64,000 nt of DNA, taken from assembly GCA_958477305.1 (NCBI GenBank), contig CAUEFI010000003.1, positions 62,001 through 126,000 on the forward strand, given 5' to 3'. Below the pieces are notes generated by a model, which was not told where the DNA came from, ran no database searches, and was given only the letters and a program-made list of their open reading frames with translations. The number at the start of each line of letters is the position of its first letter. Position 1 is the stretch's first letter. This DNA is from HGM12998 sp900756495. Its GTDB lineage: Bacteria; Bacillota; Clostridia; Oscillospirales; Oscillospiraceae. A program made the translations under genes and the position numbers. This document shows, piece after piece, positions 16,140-26,182 of the stretch.

Positions 16140-17492
16140 CTAAAAGGGGAGCCCGGGCATCTTGCCGAACCGGCCCATTTTACCCAGTTTTTTCATCTTG
16201 CCGCCCGAAAATTGCTTGGTCATCTGCTGCATCATCTCAAACTGTTTGAGCAGCCGGTTGATATCCACCACCTGAGTGCCGGATCCGGCGGCAATGCGCT
16301 TTTTGCGGCTGTTGTTGAGAAGGGATGGATTCTCACGCTCATCCGGGGTCATAGAGAGAATAATCGCCTCTGTTCGGGCCAGCACTTTCTCATCGACACT
16401 GGCCCCGTCCAAGGCTTTGGCATTCATGCCGGGGATCATGCCGGCAAGGTCGGACAGCGATCCCATCCCCTTGATTTGAACCAGCTGGTCATAGAAGTCG
16501 GTAAGTGTGAAGCGGTTTTTTTTCAGCTTCTGCTCCAACTCGGCAGCCTTTTTCATATCGAAGGTCTGCTGGGCTTTCTCAATCAGAGAGAGCATATCGC
16601 CCATGCCCAGGATCCGGGAGGCCATGCGATCAGGGTGAAAGACCTCCACCTGATCCAGTTTCTCACCCACACCGACAAACTTAATGGGTTTGCCGGTGAC
16701 CGCCTTAATGGAGAGGGCCGCGCCGCCCCGCGCATCGCCGTCCAGCTTGGTCAGCATGACACCGGTGATATCCAGGGCCTCATCAAAAGCTTTGGCGGCG
16801 TTTACCGCATCCTGACCGATCATGGCGTCCACAATCAATAGGATCTCAGTGGGCTCAATAGCCGCTTTCATGACTTTGAGCTGCTCCATCAGTTCCTCAT
16901 CTACGTGGAGTCGGCCTGCGGTATCGATAAAGACAAGGTCATTTCCATGCTTCCTGGCATGCTCAATACCGGCCTTGGCGATATCTACCGGATCAATCTG
17001 ACCCATTTGGAATACCGGAATATCCAGCTGTTCCCCCACGACCTCCAGCTGGTGGATAGCGGCAGGGCGGAAGGTATCACAGGCCACCAGCAGAGGCCGC
17101 TTTCCGTTCTGCTTTTTCATAAGTCCCGCCAGTTTTGCGCCGTTGGTGGTTTTGCCGGCTCCGTTAAGGCCTACCAGCATAACCACAGTGGGGGGCTTGG
17201 AGGAGATGGTAAGCTTGGCGCTCTCCCCGCCCATCAGAGCAGTCAACTCTTCATTGACAATTTTGATGATCATCTGGGCCGGCGTCAAACTCTCCAGCAC
17301 ATCGGCGCCGACCGCCCGCTCTGTGACGGAGCTGACAAATTGCTTGACGACCTTAAAGTTGACGTCTGCCTCCAGCAGGGCCATGCGGATCTCTTTCATG
17401 GCCTCTTTTACGTCTGTCTCAGACAAGCGGCCCTTTCCCCGCAGCTTTTTAAACGCAGCGGAGAGCTTTTCGGTCAATCCCTCGAATGCCAT
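16140..17492 (-). CDS. ffh: Signal recognition particle GTPase Ffh
   Basis: A 450-residue SRP54 protein that binds signal sequences co-translationally and delivers ribosomes to FtsY. It has the N domain, the G1 loop GLNGAGKTTNGAKLAG (near 105), DTAGR, TKLDGDARGG, and a Met-rich M domain ending in a Gly/Met/Lys tail with KQFSGGKMKKLGKMG. It starts 3 bases after the ylxM stop. Confidence 0.97.
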   Translation of the reverse strand: MAFEGLTEKLSAAFKKLRGKGRLSETDVKEAMKEIRMALLEADVNFKVVKQFVSSVTERAVGADVLESLTPAQMIIKIVNEELTALMGGESAKLTISSKPPTVVMLVGLNGAGKTTNGAKLAGLMKKQNGKRPLLVACDTFRPAAIHQLEVVGEQLDIPVFQMGQIDPVDIAKAGIEHARKHGNDLVFIDTAGRLHVDEELMEQLKVMKAAIEPTEILLIVDAMIGQDAVNAAKAFDEALDITGVMLTKLDGDARGGAALSIKAVTGKPIKFVGVGEKLDQVEVFHPDRMASRILGMGDMLSLIEKAQQTFDMKKAAELEQKLKKNRFTLTDFYDQLVQIKGMGSLSDLAGMIPGMNAKALDGASVDEKVLARTEAIILSMTPDERENPSLLNNSRKKRIAAGSGTQVVDINRLLKQFEMMQQMTKQFSGGKMKKLGKMGRFGKMPGLPF

Positions 17493-17494
17493 AG

Positions 17495-17863
17495 TTACTC
17501 CTGTTTCAGCATATCAAGCACTTCCTGCATCTGCTGGCACAGAGCATACAGGCCATTGTCCTGAAAGGACTCCTCGTTGCGGTCCTTTATGCCGTCCAGA
17601 CAGGACTGGAGCTCCTGAAACTGATCCTGCATCTTGTGGAAGCGCTTGATAATTCCGGTCTTGTCTTCCAGTTCCGTGAGGATGGCCTCAGCCCGGACGA
17701 TAACATCCCGTACGCCCTGACGTGTGATACCGTAATTCTCTGCTATTTCAGCCAGGGAGAGATCCTCGTTGTAGTAGAGATCATAGAACTCCTTTTGACG
17801 ATCGGTAAGCATATCGCCGTAAAAATCATACAAAAGCGCCATACGGTAGGCCTGATTTTTCAT
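17495..17863 (-). CDS. ylxM: YlxM-type SRP-operon HTH protein
   Basis: A 122-residue protein of the UPF0122/YlxM family, always beside ffh in Firmicutes and proposed to modulate SRP assembly or expression. The helix-turn-helix SLAEIAENYGITRQGVRDVI resembles sigma region 4. The ATG at 17863 has AGGAGG upstream. It is the first gene of the operon. Confidence 0.92.
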   Translation of the reverse strand: MKNQAYRMALLYDFYGDMLTDRQKEFYDLYYNEDLSLAEIAENYGITRQGVRDVIVRAEAILTELEDKTGIIKRFHKMQDQFQELQSCLDGIKDRNEESFQDNGLYALCQQMQEVLDMLKQE

Positions 17864-17886
17864 GGGGCCACCTCCTTTGCACATTC

Positions 17887-17908
17887 TGTAAAGTTTATTA
17901 ACTTTACA
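17887..17908 (-). promoter_or_regulatory. Perfect 9-4-9 palindrome in the ylxM-ffh leader
   Basis: TGTAAAGTT at 17887-17895 and AACTTTACA at 17900-17908 are exact reverse complements. The site lies just downstream of the promoter and upstream of the ribosome binding site. It has no T-run, so a protein operator is more likely than a terminator. Confidence 0.5.
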
Positions 17909-17917
17909 ACTTTAAGC

Positions 17918-17946
17918 ATCATACTATATTTTGTGTCATTTGTCAA
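17918..17946 (-). promoter_or_regulatory. Promoter of the ylxM-ffh-rpsP-khpA operon
   Basis: On the minus strand a perfect -35 TTGACA (17946-17941), a 17-base spacer and TATGAT (17923-17918). Confidence 0.8.
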
Positions 17947-18126
17947 GAGGACGTTGAAGAATTCCTTTCGATAGTATGGCAATCATAGCGCGGTCAGTGC
18001 GCTCTGTTCTGTATATTTTCACTATGACGGGAAAGAATGGAAGGGATTAGAGCCTGTTTGGACAGGATAACAGGGATGGAATAGGTGCTGTGGAACCAGC
18101 AGCAAAAAAAGAGGAGGATATAACAA

Positions 18127-21100
18127 ATGGCGGAGCAGTGGGAGCGCTTAGGCGAAGATCTGGCCCGAAATCTGGTTCCGGCGGGACAGACCTCGGGACG
18201 GAGGGCGGCAGGAGAAATCCGCGCCGCCCTTCGAAAACTGGACAGACTGCGGCGGCGGCAAGCCGGGCAGGAGGAGCAGACCCAGGCTGCCGAATGGCTG
18301 CTGGACAACTGGTATGTGGCCCAGCGGGAGGGGCTGGAGGGGATGCGGGCGCTGCGCAGTGCGCGCCGCCTGCGGTTTGTACAGCAGGCGGGGGGCAGGG
18401 AGCTGTATGTATTGGAGCTCTGCCGCGCGCTTGCCGGCACGGCAGAGCCCCTGGACGCGGCGGTCATTGCCGCGTTTCTTGCCGGCGTCCAGTCCGTCCG
18501 CCCGCTTACCGAGGGGGAGCTGGCTCATTTCTTTCCTGCGCTTAGAGGGGCGCTGGTGTTGCAGCTCCTGAAGACCGCAGAATGCCTGGACAGGGGGGAG
18601 AAAGTTCCGGCTGAGGTGATGGAGCAGATATTCGCCTCGCTTCGCGCTCTGAGTGCTCCGGGGCTCTGGAAACTGCTGGAACAGGCTAGCATTGTAGATC
18701 AAGTATTGCGCCGGGATCCTGCGGGAGCGTATCCCGGCATGGAGGACGCTACCCGCGCCCAGTACCGCTCCACCCTGTGTATGCTGGCACGCAGATACGG
18801 CATGTCTGAGGCCGCAGCTGCCGATCTGACGCTCCGGCTGGCGCAGAGTGGAGATGGGGAGCGCCGCCATGTGGGATATTACCTCTATCGCCGGCCTCTT
18901 GGCCGGCAGAACCGGCAAAACGGCGGGACGCTCTATGTGGCCGGAATCCTTCTGCCGACCTTGTTTCTTGTGCTTCTGATAGGCTTCCACCTCCACAGCT
19001 GGCTGGTGACTGTGCTTCTGCTGCTTCCTGTATCAGACATCATCAAAAATCTGATGGATTTCCTGGTGGTGCGGCTGGTGCCGCCCCGTCCCGTCTCCAG
19101 GATGGCGCTGGAGGGGGGGATACCGGAGGATGGAAGGACGCTGTGCGTCATTGCAGGGCTTCTTACAGACAACCAGAGCGGACCGGTCTATGCGGCGCTG
19201 CTGGAGCGCTATAGACTTGCCAACCGGGATGCAGGAAAACATTTGCTGATGGGGCTGCTGGCCGATCTGCCCGATCGGGATACTCCAGTGGACGGCCGGG
19301 CCAGAGGCTGGATCAGGGAAGCGAACCGGGCGGTAGCGGCTCTGAATGAAAAATACGGCGGAGGATTTTACCTGTTTTTTCGTGAGCCCGTTTTTCAGCC
19401 TGGGGAGGAGCGCTATCAGGGATGGGAGCGTAAGCGCGGCGCCCTGCTGGAGCTGTGCCGCCTTCTTCGTGGGAAGCGCACCGGCGTGCGTGTGGAAGAG
19501 GGAGACCGGCGGTGCCTGCGCGGGGTAAAGCTGGTGATTACCCTGGACTCAGACACAAGCCTCAACGTAGGAACGGCCCGCGAGCTGGCCGGGGCCATGC
19601 TCCACCCGTTGAACCGCCCGGCGGTAGATCCCCGCCGCCGGATTGTCACCGCTGGATACGGCGTACTTCAGCCCAGAGTGGGCGTGGAGTTGGGAAGCGC
19701 CAATCGGAGCTGGTTTTCACGGATTTTTGCGGGGCAGGGCGGCGTGGATCCTTACGGCGGAACCTGCAGCGACGTCTACCACGATCTCTTCGATCAGGGG
19801 ACCTATACCGGCAAGGGAATCTTTGATGTGGATGCCTTTCTCACCTGCCTGGACGGCCGCTTCCCGGAGAACCGCATCCTATCCCACGATCTGATCGAGG
19901 GCTCCTATTTGCACTGCGGTCTGCTGGGAGATATAGAGCTCACCGACGGCTACCCATATAAAGTAACCTCTTACTTTGCGCGCCTTCACCGCTGGGTACG
20001 GGGAGATTGGCAGCTGCTGCCCTGGCTGAGCGGAACCGTGAAAAATCAGGCAGGCCGGCGCGAGGCCAACCCCATTTCTTCTGTGGCAAAATGGAAGATA
20101 TTTGATAACCTGCGCCGTTCCCTGTCCCCGGTCTGCACGCTGCTTGCCCTGATATTGGGAATGTGCCTCCACAGGACAGACTTTGGCTGGGCGGCCGGCA
20201 TCGCAGTGATCGCCGCTGCGTCTCATCTGCTCCTCTCGGGCGCTGAGCTGGCCTGGAGGGGAGGAAAGGGCCTCCGGGAGCGATACCACTCCACAATTGT
20301 TTCCGGATTGGGCGGCGCGGTGCTCCAGACCCTGCTCCAGCTGCTGTTCCTCCCCCTTCACGCCTGGATCTGCTTCTCGGCCATCTGTACCTCCCTGTGG
20401 AGACAACTGGTTTCCCACCGCAATCTCCTGGCCTGGGTTACTGCGTCCGCTGCTGAGCAGCGGGCGGGGAACGGACTTTGGGCCAACGTGCGAAAACAGT
20501 GGCCTGCCGTAGTCATCGGCCTCGCCGCCATGCTCTTCTCCCGCTTTCCTGCGGGGGCTGCAGCAGGGCTGCTCTGGATGCTCTCTCCTGTCTTTTCCTG
20601 GGCGCTCAGCCGCCCTATCCGTGAGGGAAGGCGGGTTGCCGCCGCCGATCGCCCCTTCCTTCTCCATCAGGGGGCCCTGATCTGGCGCTACTTTGAAGAT
20701 TTCCTCCGCCCTGAGGATCACTGGCTGCCGCCGGATAACTGGCAGGAGCAGCCGCCTGTGGGACTGGCGAGAAGGACATCTCCGACGAATATCGGTATGG
20801 CTCTTCTCAGCGTCATGGCTGCCGCTGATTTGGAGTATATTTCCCAGGAAAAGGCAATTGATCTTTTATCTCATACCATCTCCACCTTAGAGATCCTGCC
20901 GAAATGGCGTGGTCATCTCTACAATTGGTACGACACTTCCGAGCTGTCTCCGCTGTATCCCCGCTATGTATCCACCGTGGACAGCGGCAATTTGTGCGCC
21001 TGCCTCGTCGCTCTGCGTGAGGGGCTGTATCAGTGGGGAGCGGCAGCGCTGGCCCGGAGGGCCGAAGCGCTGTCGGACGCCATGGATTTTTCCGGACTCT

Positions 21101-24100
21101 ACGACAGAGAGCGGCGGCTTTTTTATATTGGCTATGACCTGGAAAAAGAAGAATACACCCAGGGCTGGTATGATCTGCTGGCCAGCGAGGCCAGACAGAC
21201 CAGCTATTTGGCTGTCGCCCGCGGAGAGGTAGAGCCCCGGCACTGGCGGCGGCTGAGCCGCACGCTGACTGCCGACGGGGACTACCGTGGGATGGCCTCT
21301 TGGACGGGAACCATGTTCGAATACTTCATGCCAAACCTGCTGATGCCGCTGGAGACAAATAGCCTGCTCTACGAATCGCTCTGCTTTTGCGTTTGGGAAC
21401 AGCGAAGGCGCACGGCGGGAAAGTACCCCTGGGGTATTTCAGAATCCTGTTTTTATGCCTTTGATCCGGGCATGAGCTATCAGTATAAGGCCCACGGCGT
21501 ACAGCGCTTGGGCCTTAAGCGCGGGCTGGACTGCGAGTTGGTGATAGCGCCCTATGCATCCTTCCTGTCCCTTCCTGCGGCGCCCTCTGCGGCGGTCAAA
21601 AATCTGCGCCGCCTGCGGGAACTGGGGGCCGAGGGGATGTACGGCCTGTGTGAAGCTTTGGACTTTACTCCATCCCGACTGACGGGAGACCGTCCTTTTG
21701 AACCCGTGCGCACGTATATGTCACACCACTTGGGCATGAGCCTGGTGGCAATAGACAACGCCCTGCGGGAGAACGTGATGGTCCGCCGCTTTATGGCCGA
21801 CTGTAATATGATGGCCTACCGTGAACTTCTGCAGGAAAAGGTACCTGTTGGAGCAGTGGTGCTCAAATCCCAGACGGGGGATGCGCCGGAGCGGCCCCGC
21901 CGCATCACGGAGGAGGGGGTGGTCCGGGAAGGAATCTGGACAGGAGAGGGCCGTCCGGCCTGTCATCTCCTGTCCAACGGACAGATTAACTGCTTCTGTG
22001 CCGCTGACGGCTCCAACCTGACGGTTTGGCGGGAGTTCCTCTTGACAGGAGGAGATGGAATTTCCTGCTATCTATACGCTGAGGGAGCGGTAAGTCCTCT
22101 GACGCCAAACAGCTGGCGGTTTGACGGCGGTGCAAGCTGGACGACAGAGACAGAGGGGTTCACCGCCCTGCGTATCCTTCGGACTGCTGAAAAGGCTCCG
22201 GGAGTAAGCTGGGAAGTCCGGCTTCGGCGCAAAGGGAACGAGCCGCTTCCCGGTGAGCTTGTCCTGTATCTGGAGCCGATTCTGGCCCGTAAGCGGGATT
22301 TCGAAGCTCACCCCGCCTACGTCAAGCTCTTTGTGGAGAGCGCCTATACCGGAGACGGAATTGTGTTTGCCCGCCGCCCCCGGCGCCAGGGAGAGCCGGT
22401 ACCCGCACTGGCGGTCGTTTGGGATGCGGAGACGGCCTTTTTTGATACCAGCCGGGAGTCCGCACTGGGCCGTGGCGGCCTTTCCGCACTCCCGCAGGCG
22501 CTCCGCAGGCAGGCGCGCAGTTCGGCGGGGGCAGTTCTGGATCCCTGTCTGCTGCTCCGGATCCCACTGACGTTATCTCCGGGGAGAACGTCAGCCTTCC
22601 GGTTTGCGCTCGCCATCTCTTACAGCGGAGAGGAGGCGCTGGAGGAGGCCAGGGCTCTGCTTCATGAGGGCACCGCCGGTACAGACAAGAACCAGAATCG
22701 CCTGATCGAACTGTGCGGTCTGACAGGTGAGACAGCCTTACAGGCGTTTGAGCTGCTGAAGGTCCTTGCCTATCCTGGCGAACTTCCCAATACGCCCCAG
22801 TCTGATCTCTGGCCCTATGGTGTATCAGGAGATTATCCCATCGCGCTGATCAGAGCGGCAAGCCGTGAGGAAGCTGAGAAACACGCCTTTTGGCTGGGTT
22901 GTCATAAGTTCCTCACCCATCTGGGCTACCCGTTCGACTTGGTTATCCTTCTGGATGAGGGAGGAGACTACCGCCGTCCGGCACGATCGCTCCTCTTTGA
23001 AACACTGCGGGAACTGCACTGGGACCATATGCAGGGCGCCAGGGCGGGGATTCATCTGCTTCAGGGCCCGGCCCCGGCGCTGGAGGCAGCGGCTATTGCG
23101 GCTGACGGTCCCTATCCGCCCTTCAAAAATACCGCTCACACCGGTATCTCCTCCTTTTTGCTTGATTCCGGTTCGCCGCTCTGGGAGACAAAACCTGACG
23201 GCACATTTACTCTGCACTGCGGTCCGCGGCTTCCGCCTCTGGGCTGGAGCCAGATGCTCACCAACGGCGGCCTGGGCTGGATGCCGGACGAGACGGGCTG
23301 CGGCCACCTCTGGCTGGGCAATGCCCGGGAGTGCCAGCTTACCCCCTGGTGCAATGACCCGCTGCAGATCGGCGGACCTGAGTATCTGTCCCTTCTGGTG
23401 GGCGAGGAGGAGCGCTCCCTGTTCGCCGCCGCAGACGGACTTCCCTGCGATGTAACCTACGGTCCCGGCTTTGCGCGGTGGACGAAGAAATGGGGAGAAC
23501 ACCGGACGGTCCTCACAGCCTGTATCCCCATGGAGCAGGATGTCCGAATCCTGCTTCTGGAGATGGAGGGAACTCCCGCTCAAGTCAAATACCGGCACCC
23601 TGAGGGTACAGAACATCTTTTCCCAATCAGAGAGGCAATTGCCATCCTCACCGACAGCGGCGGTGTGACCAGGACAGGAGACGTGCGGGAGGCAAAAAAA
23701 ATGCTCAACCGTACGGTGATGCACTGGAACAGGACTGTGTCGGCACTGAAATTCCACACGCCTGACGAAGCTCTGGACAATTACCTCAACGGCTGGGCGC
23801 TCTACCAGGTTATGGCCTGCCGGCTGATGGGCCGTACCTCGCGCTATCAAAACGGGGGGGCCTATGGCTTCCGGGATCAGCTCCAGGACGCCTGTGCCGT
23901 ATTATTTTCAGATGGAACCATCGCCAGGACCCAAATCCGGAAGGCCTGCGCCCACCAGTTTGAAGAGGGAGACGTACTCCACTGGTGGCATGAGACGCCC
24001 GGCGCGGCGGACAAAGGGGTCAGAACCCGAATTTCCGACGATCTGCTGTGGCTGCCCTACGCCCTGTGTAAGTATTTGGAAAAGCTGGGAGATGACGGGC

Positions 24101-25221
24101 TGGCAGACGAGATAGTGCCCTATCTCACCTCCCGTCCCCTGGAGGCGGAGGAACAGGAGCGCTATGAACATGCCGAGATTTCCCGGGAAACGGGCCGTGT
24201 CTACGACCACGCCTGCCGGGCGGCCGATCTGGTGCTGGAGCGGGGGACCGGCGAGCACGGGCTGCTGCTTATGGGGGCCGGAGACTGGAACGACGGGATG
24301 AACCGCGTGGGAGCTGCAGGAAAGGGGGAGAGCGTATGGCTCTCTTGGTTTGCAGCACATGTATTAGGCCGTCTTGCCGCGCTCTGCGCAGCGAGGGGCG
24401 ACGGTTCAAGGGCAGAGAGCTACCGGGCGGCGGCAGAAAAACTTCGAAGTGCCGCCGGGGCAGCCTGGGACGGCGACTGGTTCCTGCGTGGGTACTATGA
24501 CGACGCAACCCCGCTGGGCGGCAGACAGTGCGACGAGTGCCGCATCGATTCCATTGCGCAGAGCTGGGCCGTACTGGCCGGGAGCGGCGAAGAACGGGCG
24601 CAGATAGCTGTCCGCTCCGCGCTGGAGGCGCTTTGGGATCAAAGCGCCGGACTGGTGCGGCTCTTTACGCCCGCCTTCGACGACGGGGAGAAGGACCCGG
24701 GATATATTAAAGGCTATTTGCCTGGCGTTCGGGAGAATGGCGGGCAGTATACCCACGCCGCCGTCTGGCTGGCGCTTGCCTGTCTGGAGTTGGGCATGAC
24801 ATCGGAGGGCTACGGCATTTTAAAAAACCTGTTGCCCGCCCATCACGATCCGGAGATTTATAAAGCAGAACCATATGTTCTGGCCGCCGATGTCTATGAC
24901 AATCCCGCCCATCGAGGGCGGGGCGGATGGAGCTGGTATACCGGCGCGGCAGGCTGGTATTACCGAACAGCCACAGAATATCTGTTGGGACTGAAGCTGC
25001 GGGCCGGACGGCTCTCCGTGGAACCGAAGCTCCCGCCGGACTGGCCTGGATTTACCGCCGTTTGGCGGACGGAACAGGCAACTCTGCGTATCTCCGTCTC
25101 CAGAGGAAAACAGAAAAAAAGCCTCCTGGACGGGGAACCCGTCCAGGAGGGGATCCCGATCAGGGATTTGTCGGGAGAGCACAAGCTGGAGGTGGTAATT
25201 CAGGCTTCTGGATCTATCTGA
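18127..25221 (+). CDS. Cyclic beta-glucan synthase-like GT84/GH94 protein
   Basis: A 2364-residue membrane protein with the layout of cyclic beta-1,2-glucan synthases (NdvB/ChvB). A transmembrane pair lies near residues 268-315. A glycosyltransferase domain follows, with DSD at 474-476 (LVITLDSDTSLN) and HRWVRGDW near 620. Further membrane segments are near 660-820, then a glycoamylase-like domain (WRGHLYNWYDT, near 925). The C-terminal half is a GH94 phosphorylase module with GAGDWNDG at about 2050, carrying the catalytic acid. It is somewhat shorter than the rhizobial proteins (about 2800). Product linkage is inferred from family. GAGGAGG precedes the ATG. The gene stands alone, with the FNT gene convergent. 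Its final codons hold a terminator for that gene. Confidence 0.85.
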   Translation: MAEQWERLGEDLARNLVPAGQTSGRRAAGEIRAALRKLDRLRRRQAGQEEQTQAAEWLLDNWYVAQREGLEGMRALRSARRLRFVQQAGGRELYVLELCRALAGTAEPLDAAVIAAFLAGVQSVRPLTEGELAHFFPALRGALVLQLLKTAECLDRGEKVPAEVMEQIFASLRALSAPGLWKLLEQASIVDQVLRRDPAGAYPGMEDATRAQYRSTLCMLARRYGMSEAAAADLTLRLAQSGDGERRHVGYYLYRRPLGRQNRQNGGTLYVAGILLPTLFLVLLIGFHLHSWLVTVLLLLPVSDIIKNLMDFLVVRLVPPRPVSRMALEGGIPEDGRTLCVIAGLLTDNQSGPVYAALLERYRLANRDAGKHLLMGLLADLPDRDTPVDGRARGWIREANRAVAALNEKYGGGFYLFFREPVFQPGEERYQGWERKRGALLELCRLLRGKRTGVRVEEGDRRCLRGVKLVITLDSDTSLNVGTARELAGAMLHPLNRPAVDPRRRIVTAGYGVLQPRVGVELGSANRSWFSRIFAGQGGVDPYGGTCSDVYHDLFDQGTYTGKGIFDVDAFLTCLDGRFPENRILSHDLIEGSYLHCGLLGDIELTDGYPYKVTSYFARLHRWVRGDWQLLPWLSGTVKNQAGRREANPISSVAKWKIFDNLRRSLSPVCTLLALILGMCLHRTDFGWAAGIAVIAAASHLLLSGAELAWRGGKGLRERYHSTIVSGLGGAVLQTLLQLLFLPLHAWICFSAICTSLWRQLVSHRNLLAWVTASAAEQRAGNGLWANVRKQWPAVVIGLAAMLFSRFPAGAAAGLLWMLSPVFSWALSRPIREGRRVAAADRPFLLHQGALIWRYFEDFLRPEDHWLPPDNWQEQPPVGLARRTSPTNIGMALLSVMAAADLEYISQEKAIDLLSHTISTLEILPKWRGHLYNWYDTSELSPLYPRYVSTVDSGNLCACLVALREGLYQWGAAALARRAEALSDAMDFSGLYDRERRLFYIGYDLEKEEYTQGWYDLLASEARQTSYLAVARGEVEPRHWRRLSRTLTADGDYRGMASWTGTMFEYFMPNLLMPLETNSLLYESLCFCVWEQRRRTAGKYPWGISESCFYAFDPGMSYQYKAHGVQRLGLKRGLDCELVIAPYASFLSLPAAPSAAVKNLRRLRELGAEGMYGLCEALDFTPSRLTGDRPFEPVRTYMSHHLGMSLVAIDNALRENVMVRRFMADCNMMAYRELLQEKVPVGAVVLKSQTGDAPERPRRITEEGVVREGIWTGEGRPACHLLSNGQINCFCAADGSNLTVWREFLLTGGDGISCYLYAEGAVSPLTPNSWRFDGGASWTTETEGFTALRILRTAEKAPGVSWEVRLRRKGNEPLPGELVLYLEPILARKRDFEAHPAYVKLFVESAYTGDGIVFARRPRRQGEPVPALAVVWDAETAFFDTSRESALGRGGLSALPQALRRQARSSAGAVLDPCLLLRIPLTLSPGRTSAFRFALAISYSGEEALEEARALLHEGTAGTDKNQNRLIELCGLTGETALQAFELLKVLAYPGELPNTPQSDLWPYGVSGDYPIALIRAASREEAEKHAFWLGCHKFLTHLGYPFDLVILLDEGGDYRRPARSLLFETLRELHWDHMQGARAGIHLLQGPAPALEAAAIAADGPYPPFKNTAHTGISSFLLDSGSPLWETKPDGTFTLHCGPRLPPLGWSQMLTNGGLGWMPDETGCGHLWLGNARECQLTPWCNDPLQIGGPEYLSLLVGEEERSLFAAADGLPCDVTYGPGFARWTKKWGEHRTVLTACIPMEQDVRILLLEMEGTPAQVKYRHPEGTEHLFPIREAIAILTDSGGVTRTGDVREAKKMLNRTVMHWNRTVSALKFHTPDEALDNYLNGWALYQVMACRLMGRTSRYQNGGAYGFRDQLQDACAVLFSDGTIARTQIRKACAHQFEEGDVLHWWHETPGAADKGVRTRISDDLLWLPYALCKYLEKLGDDGLADEIVPYLTSRPLEAEEQERYEHAEISRETGRVYDHACRAADLVLERGTGEHGLLLMGAGDWNDGMNRVGAAGKGESVWLSWFAAHVLGRLAALCAARGDGSRAESYRAAAEKLRSAAGAAWDGDWFLRGYYDDATPLGGRQCDECRIDSIAQSWAVLAGSGEERAQIAVRSALEALWDQSAGLVRLFTPAFDDGEKDPGYIKGYLPGVRENGGQYTHAAVWLALACLELGMTSEGYGILKNLLPAHHDPEIYKAEPYVLAADVYDNPAHRGRGGWSWYTGAAGWYYRTATEYLLGLKLRAGRLSVEPKLPPDWPGFTAVWRTEQATLRISVSRGKQKKSLLDGEPVQEGIPIRDLSGEHKLEVVIQASGSI
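25112..25150 (-). terminator. Minus-strand terminator embedded in the glucan synthase gene
   Basis: CCTCCTGGACGGG (25122-25134) and CCCGTCCAGGAGG (25138-25150) pair perfectly around 3 bases. On the minus strand the stem runs into a T7 tract (25120-25114). It lies 87 bases beyond the FNT stop and within codons of the convergent gene. Confidence 0.75.
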
Positions 25222-25236
25222 CGCTGGCGGCGGCGC

Positions 25237-26022
25237 TTATTGCCCAAGTGCTCCCTCAGCGGGCTTCTTCTCTGCACAGCACCACAGGGGAAGCCCAAGA
25301 AGCACTGCGCCGCCCAGGATATTGCCAAGGGTCACCCACAGCAGATTCCACCCCATCCCTGCGAAATCCGCACCGGGAATCAGCAGTGCATAGAGAGAGA
25401 AAAAGGCCATATTTGCGATGGAATGCTCCAGACCGCAGAGGACAAAAGTCGTGATGACCAGCACAATGGCCAGAGCCTTGCCGCATTCACTCTGGAGCTT
25501 GAAGCCGGCAAAGACCCCCAGGCAGACAAGGAAGTTGCAAAGTACCCCTTTGAGCAGCAGTCCGTACCAGGGGGCGGTCAGCTTTGCGGGAACACAGATG
25601 ACCAGATAGGCGGAGAGCAGATCCCTGGACGCGCCCGAGCCAGCCAGCAGGAGGGAGAGGATCAGGATGCCGATGAAATTGCCCACATAGGACATGACCC
25701 AAACCCGAAGCAGCGCGGCGGGAGAAACAGTTTCCTCATAGAGTGAAATTCCCATCACGAGGCTGCAGCCGGTGAAGAGTTCTCCGCCCAGCAGTACGAC
25801 CAAAATAAGAGCGGCTGAAAAGCTGGCGGCGCCTATCAGCTTGGCCACGGGCAGGTTGTCGGAATAAAACCAGGCGGCGCACAGGCAGGAGATAAGCGTA
25901 CCGATAAAAATAAACGCTCCGGCGACAGCGGCACGGGACATGTAGCGCGCAGGTGCGGATTTGGAGAACCGGTATTTCTCTAAGCCCGCCAGGGCAATGG
26001 ATTCAACAAGCTTGCGTGTCAT
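25237..26022 (-). CDS. Formate/nitrite transporter family channel
   Basis: A 261-residue FNT-family pentameric anion channel with six hydrophobic segments. GGELFTGCSLVM contains the conserved constriction loop and CGLEHSIANM the central pore histidine. FocA exports formate; NirC and HSC relatives move nitrite or hydrosulfide, and the sequence alone does not tell which. The ATG at 26022 is preferred to 26043, since AAGGAGG precedes it. It ends 15 bases from the convergent glucan synthase gene. Confidence 0.88.
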   Translation of the reverse strand: MTRKLVESIALAGLEKYRFSKSAPARYMSRAAVAGAFIFIGTLISCLCAAWFYSDNLPVAKLIGAASFSAALILVVLLGGELFTGCSLVMGISLYEETVSPAALLRVWVMSYVGNFIGILILSLLLAGSGASRDLLSAYLVICVPAKLTAPWYGLLLKGVLCNFLVCLGVFAGFKLQSECGKALAIVLVITTFVLCGLEHSIANMAFFSLYALLIPGADFAGMGWNLLWVTLGNILGGAVLLGLPLWCCAEKKPAEGALGQ

Positions 26023-26116
26023 ATCAAAAACCTCCTTGGCCATTCGTATTCCCTAGTCTAGCGGAATTGCAGCAAAGACGCAAGTGGGAGGGCGCCAATC
26101 TTTTTTGGATTATGGG

Positions 26117-26145
26117 GTGTCAAATGAGACAAACTGTTGTATAAT
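26117..26145 (+). promoter_or_regulatory. Candidate promoter of the M16-lgt unit
   Basis: GTGTCA (26117-26122), a 17-base spacer and a perfect TATAAT (26140-26145), 38 bases before the GTG start. The -35 match is only partial. Confidence 0.5.
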
Positions 26146-26182
26146 GTTTGATTGAACAGAAATAGGAAAGGATTGACAGCCT

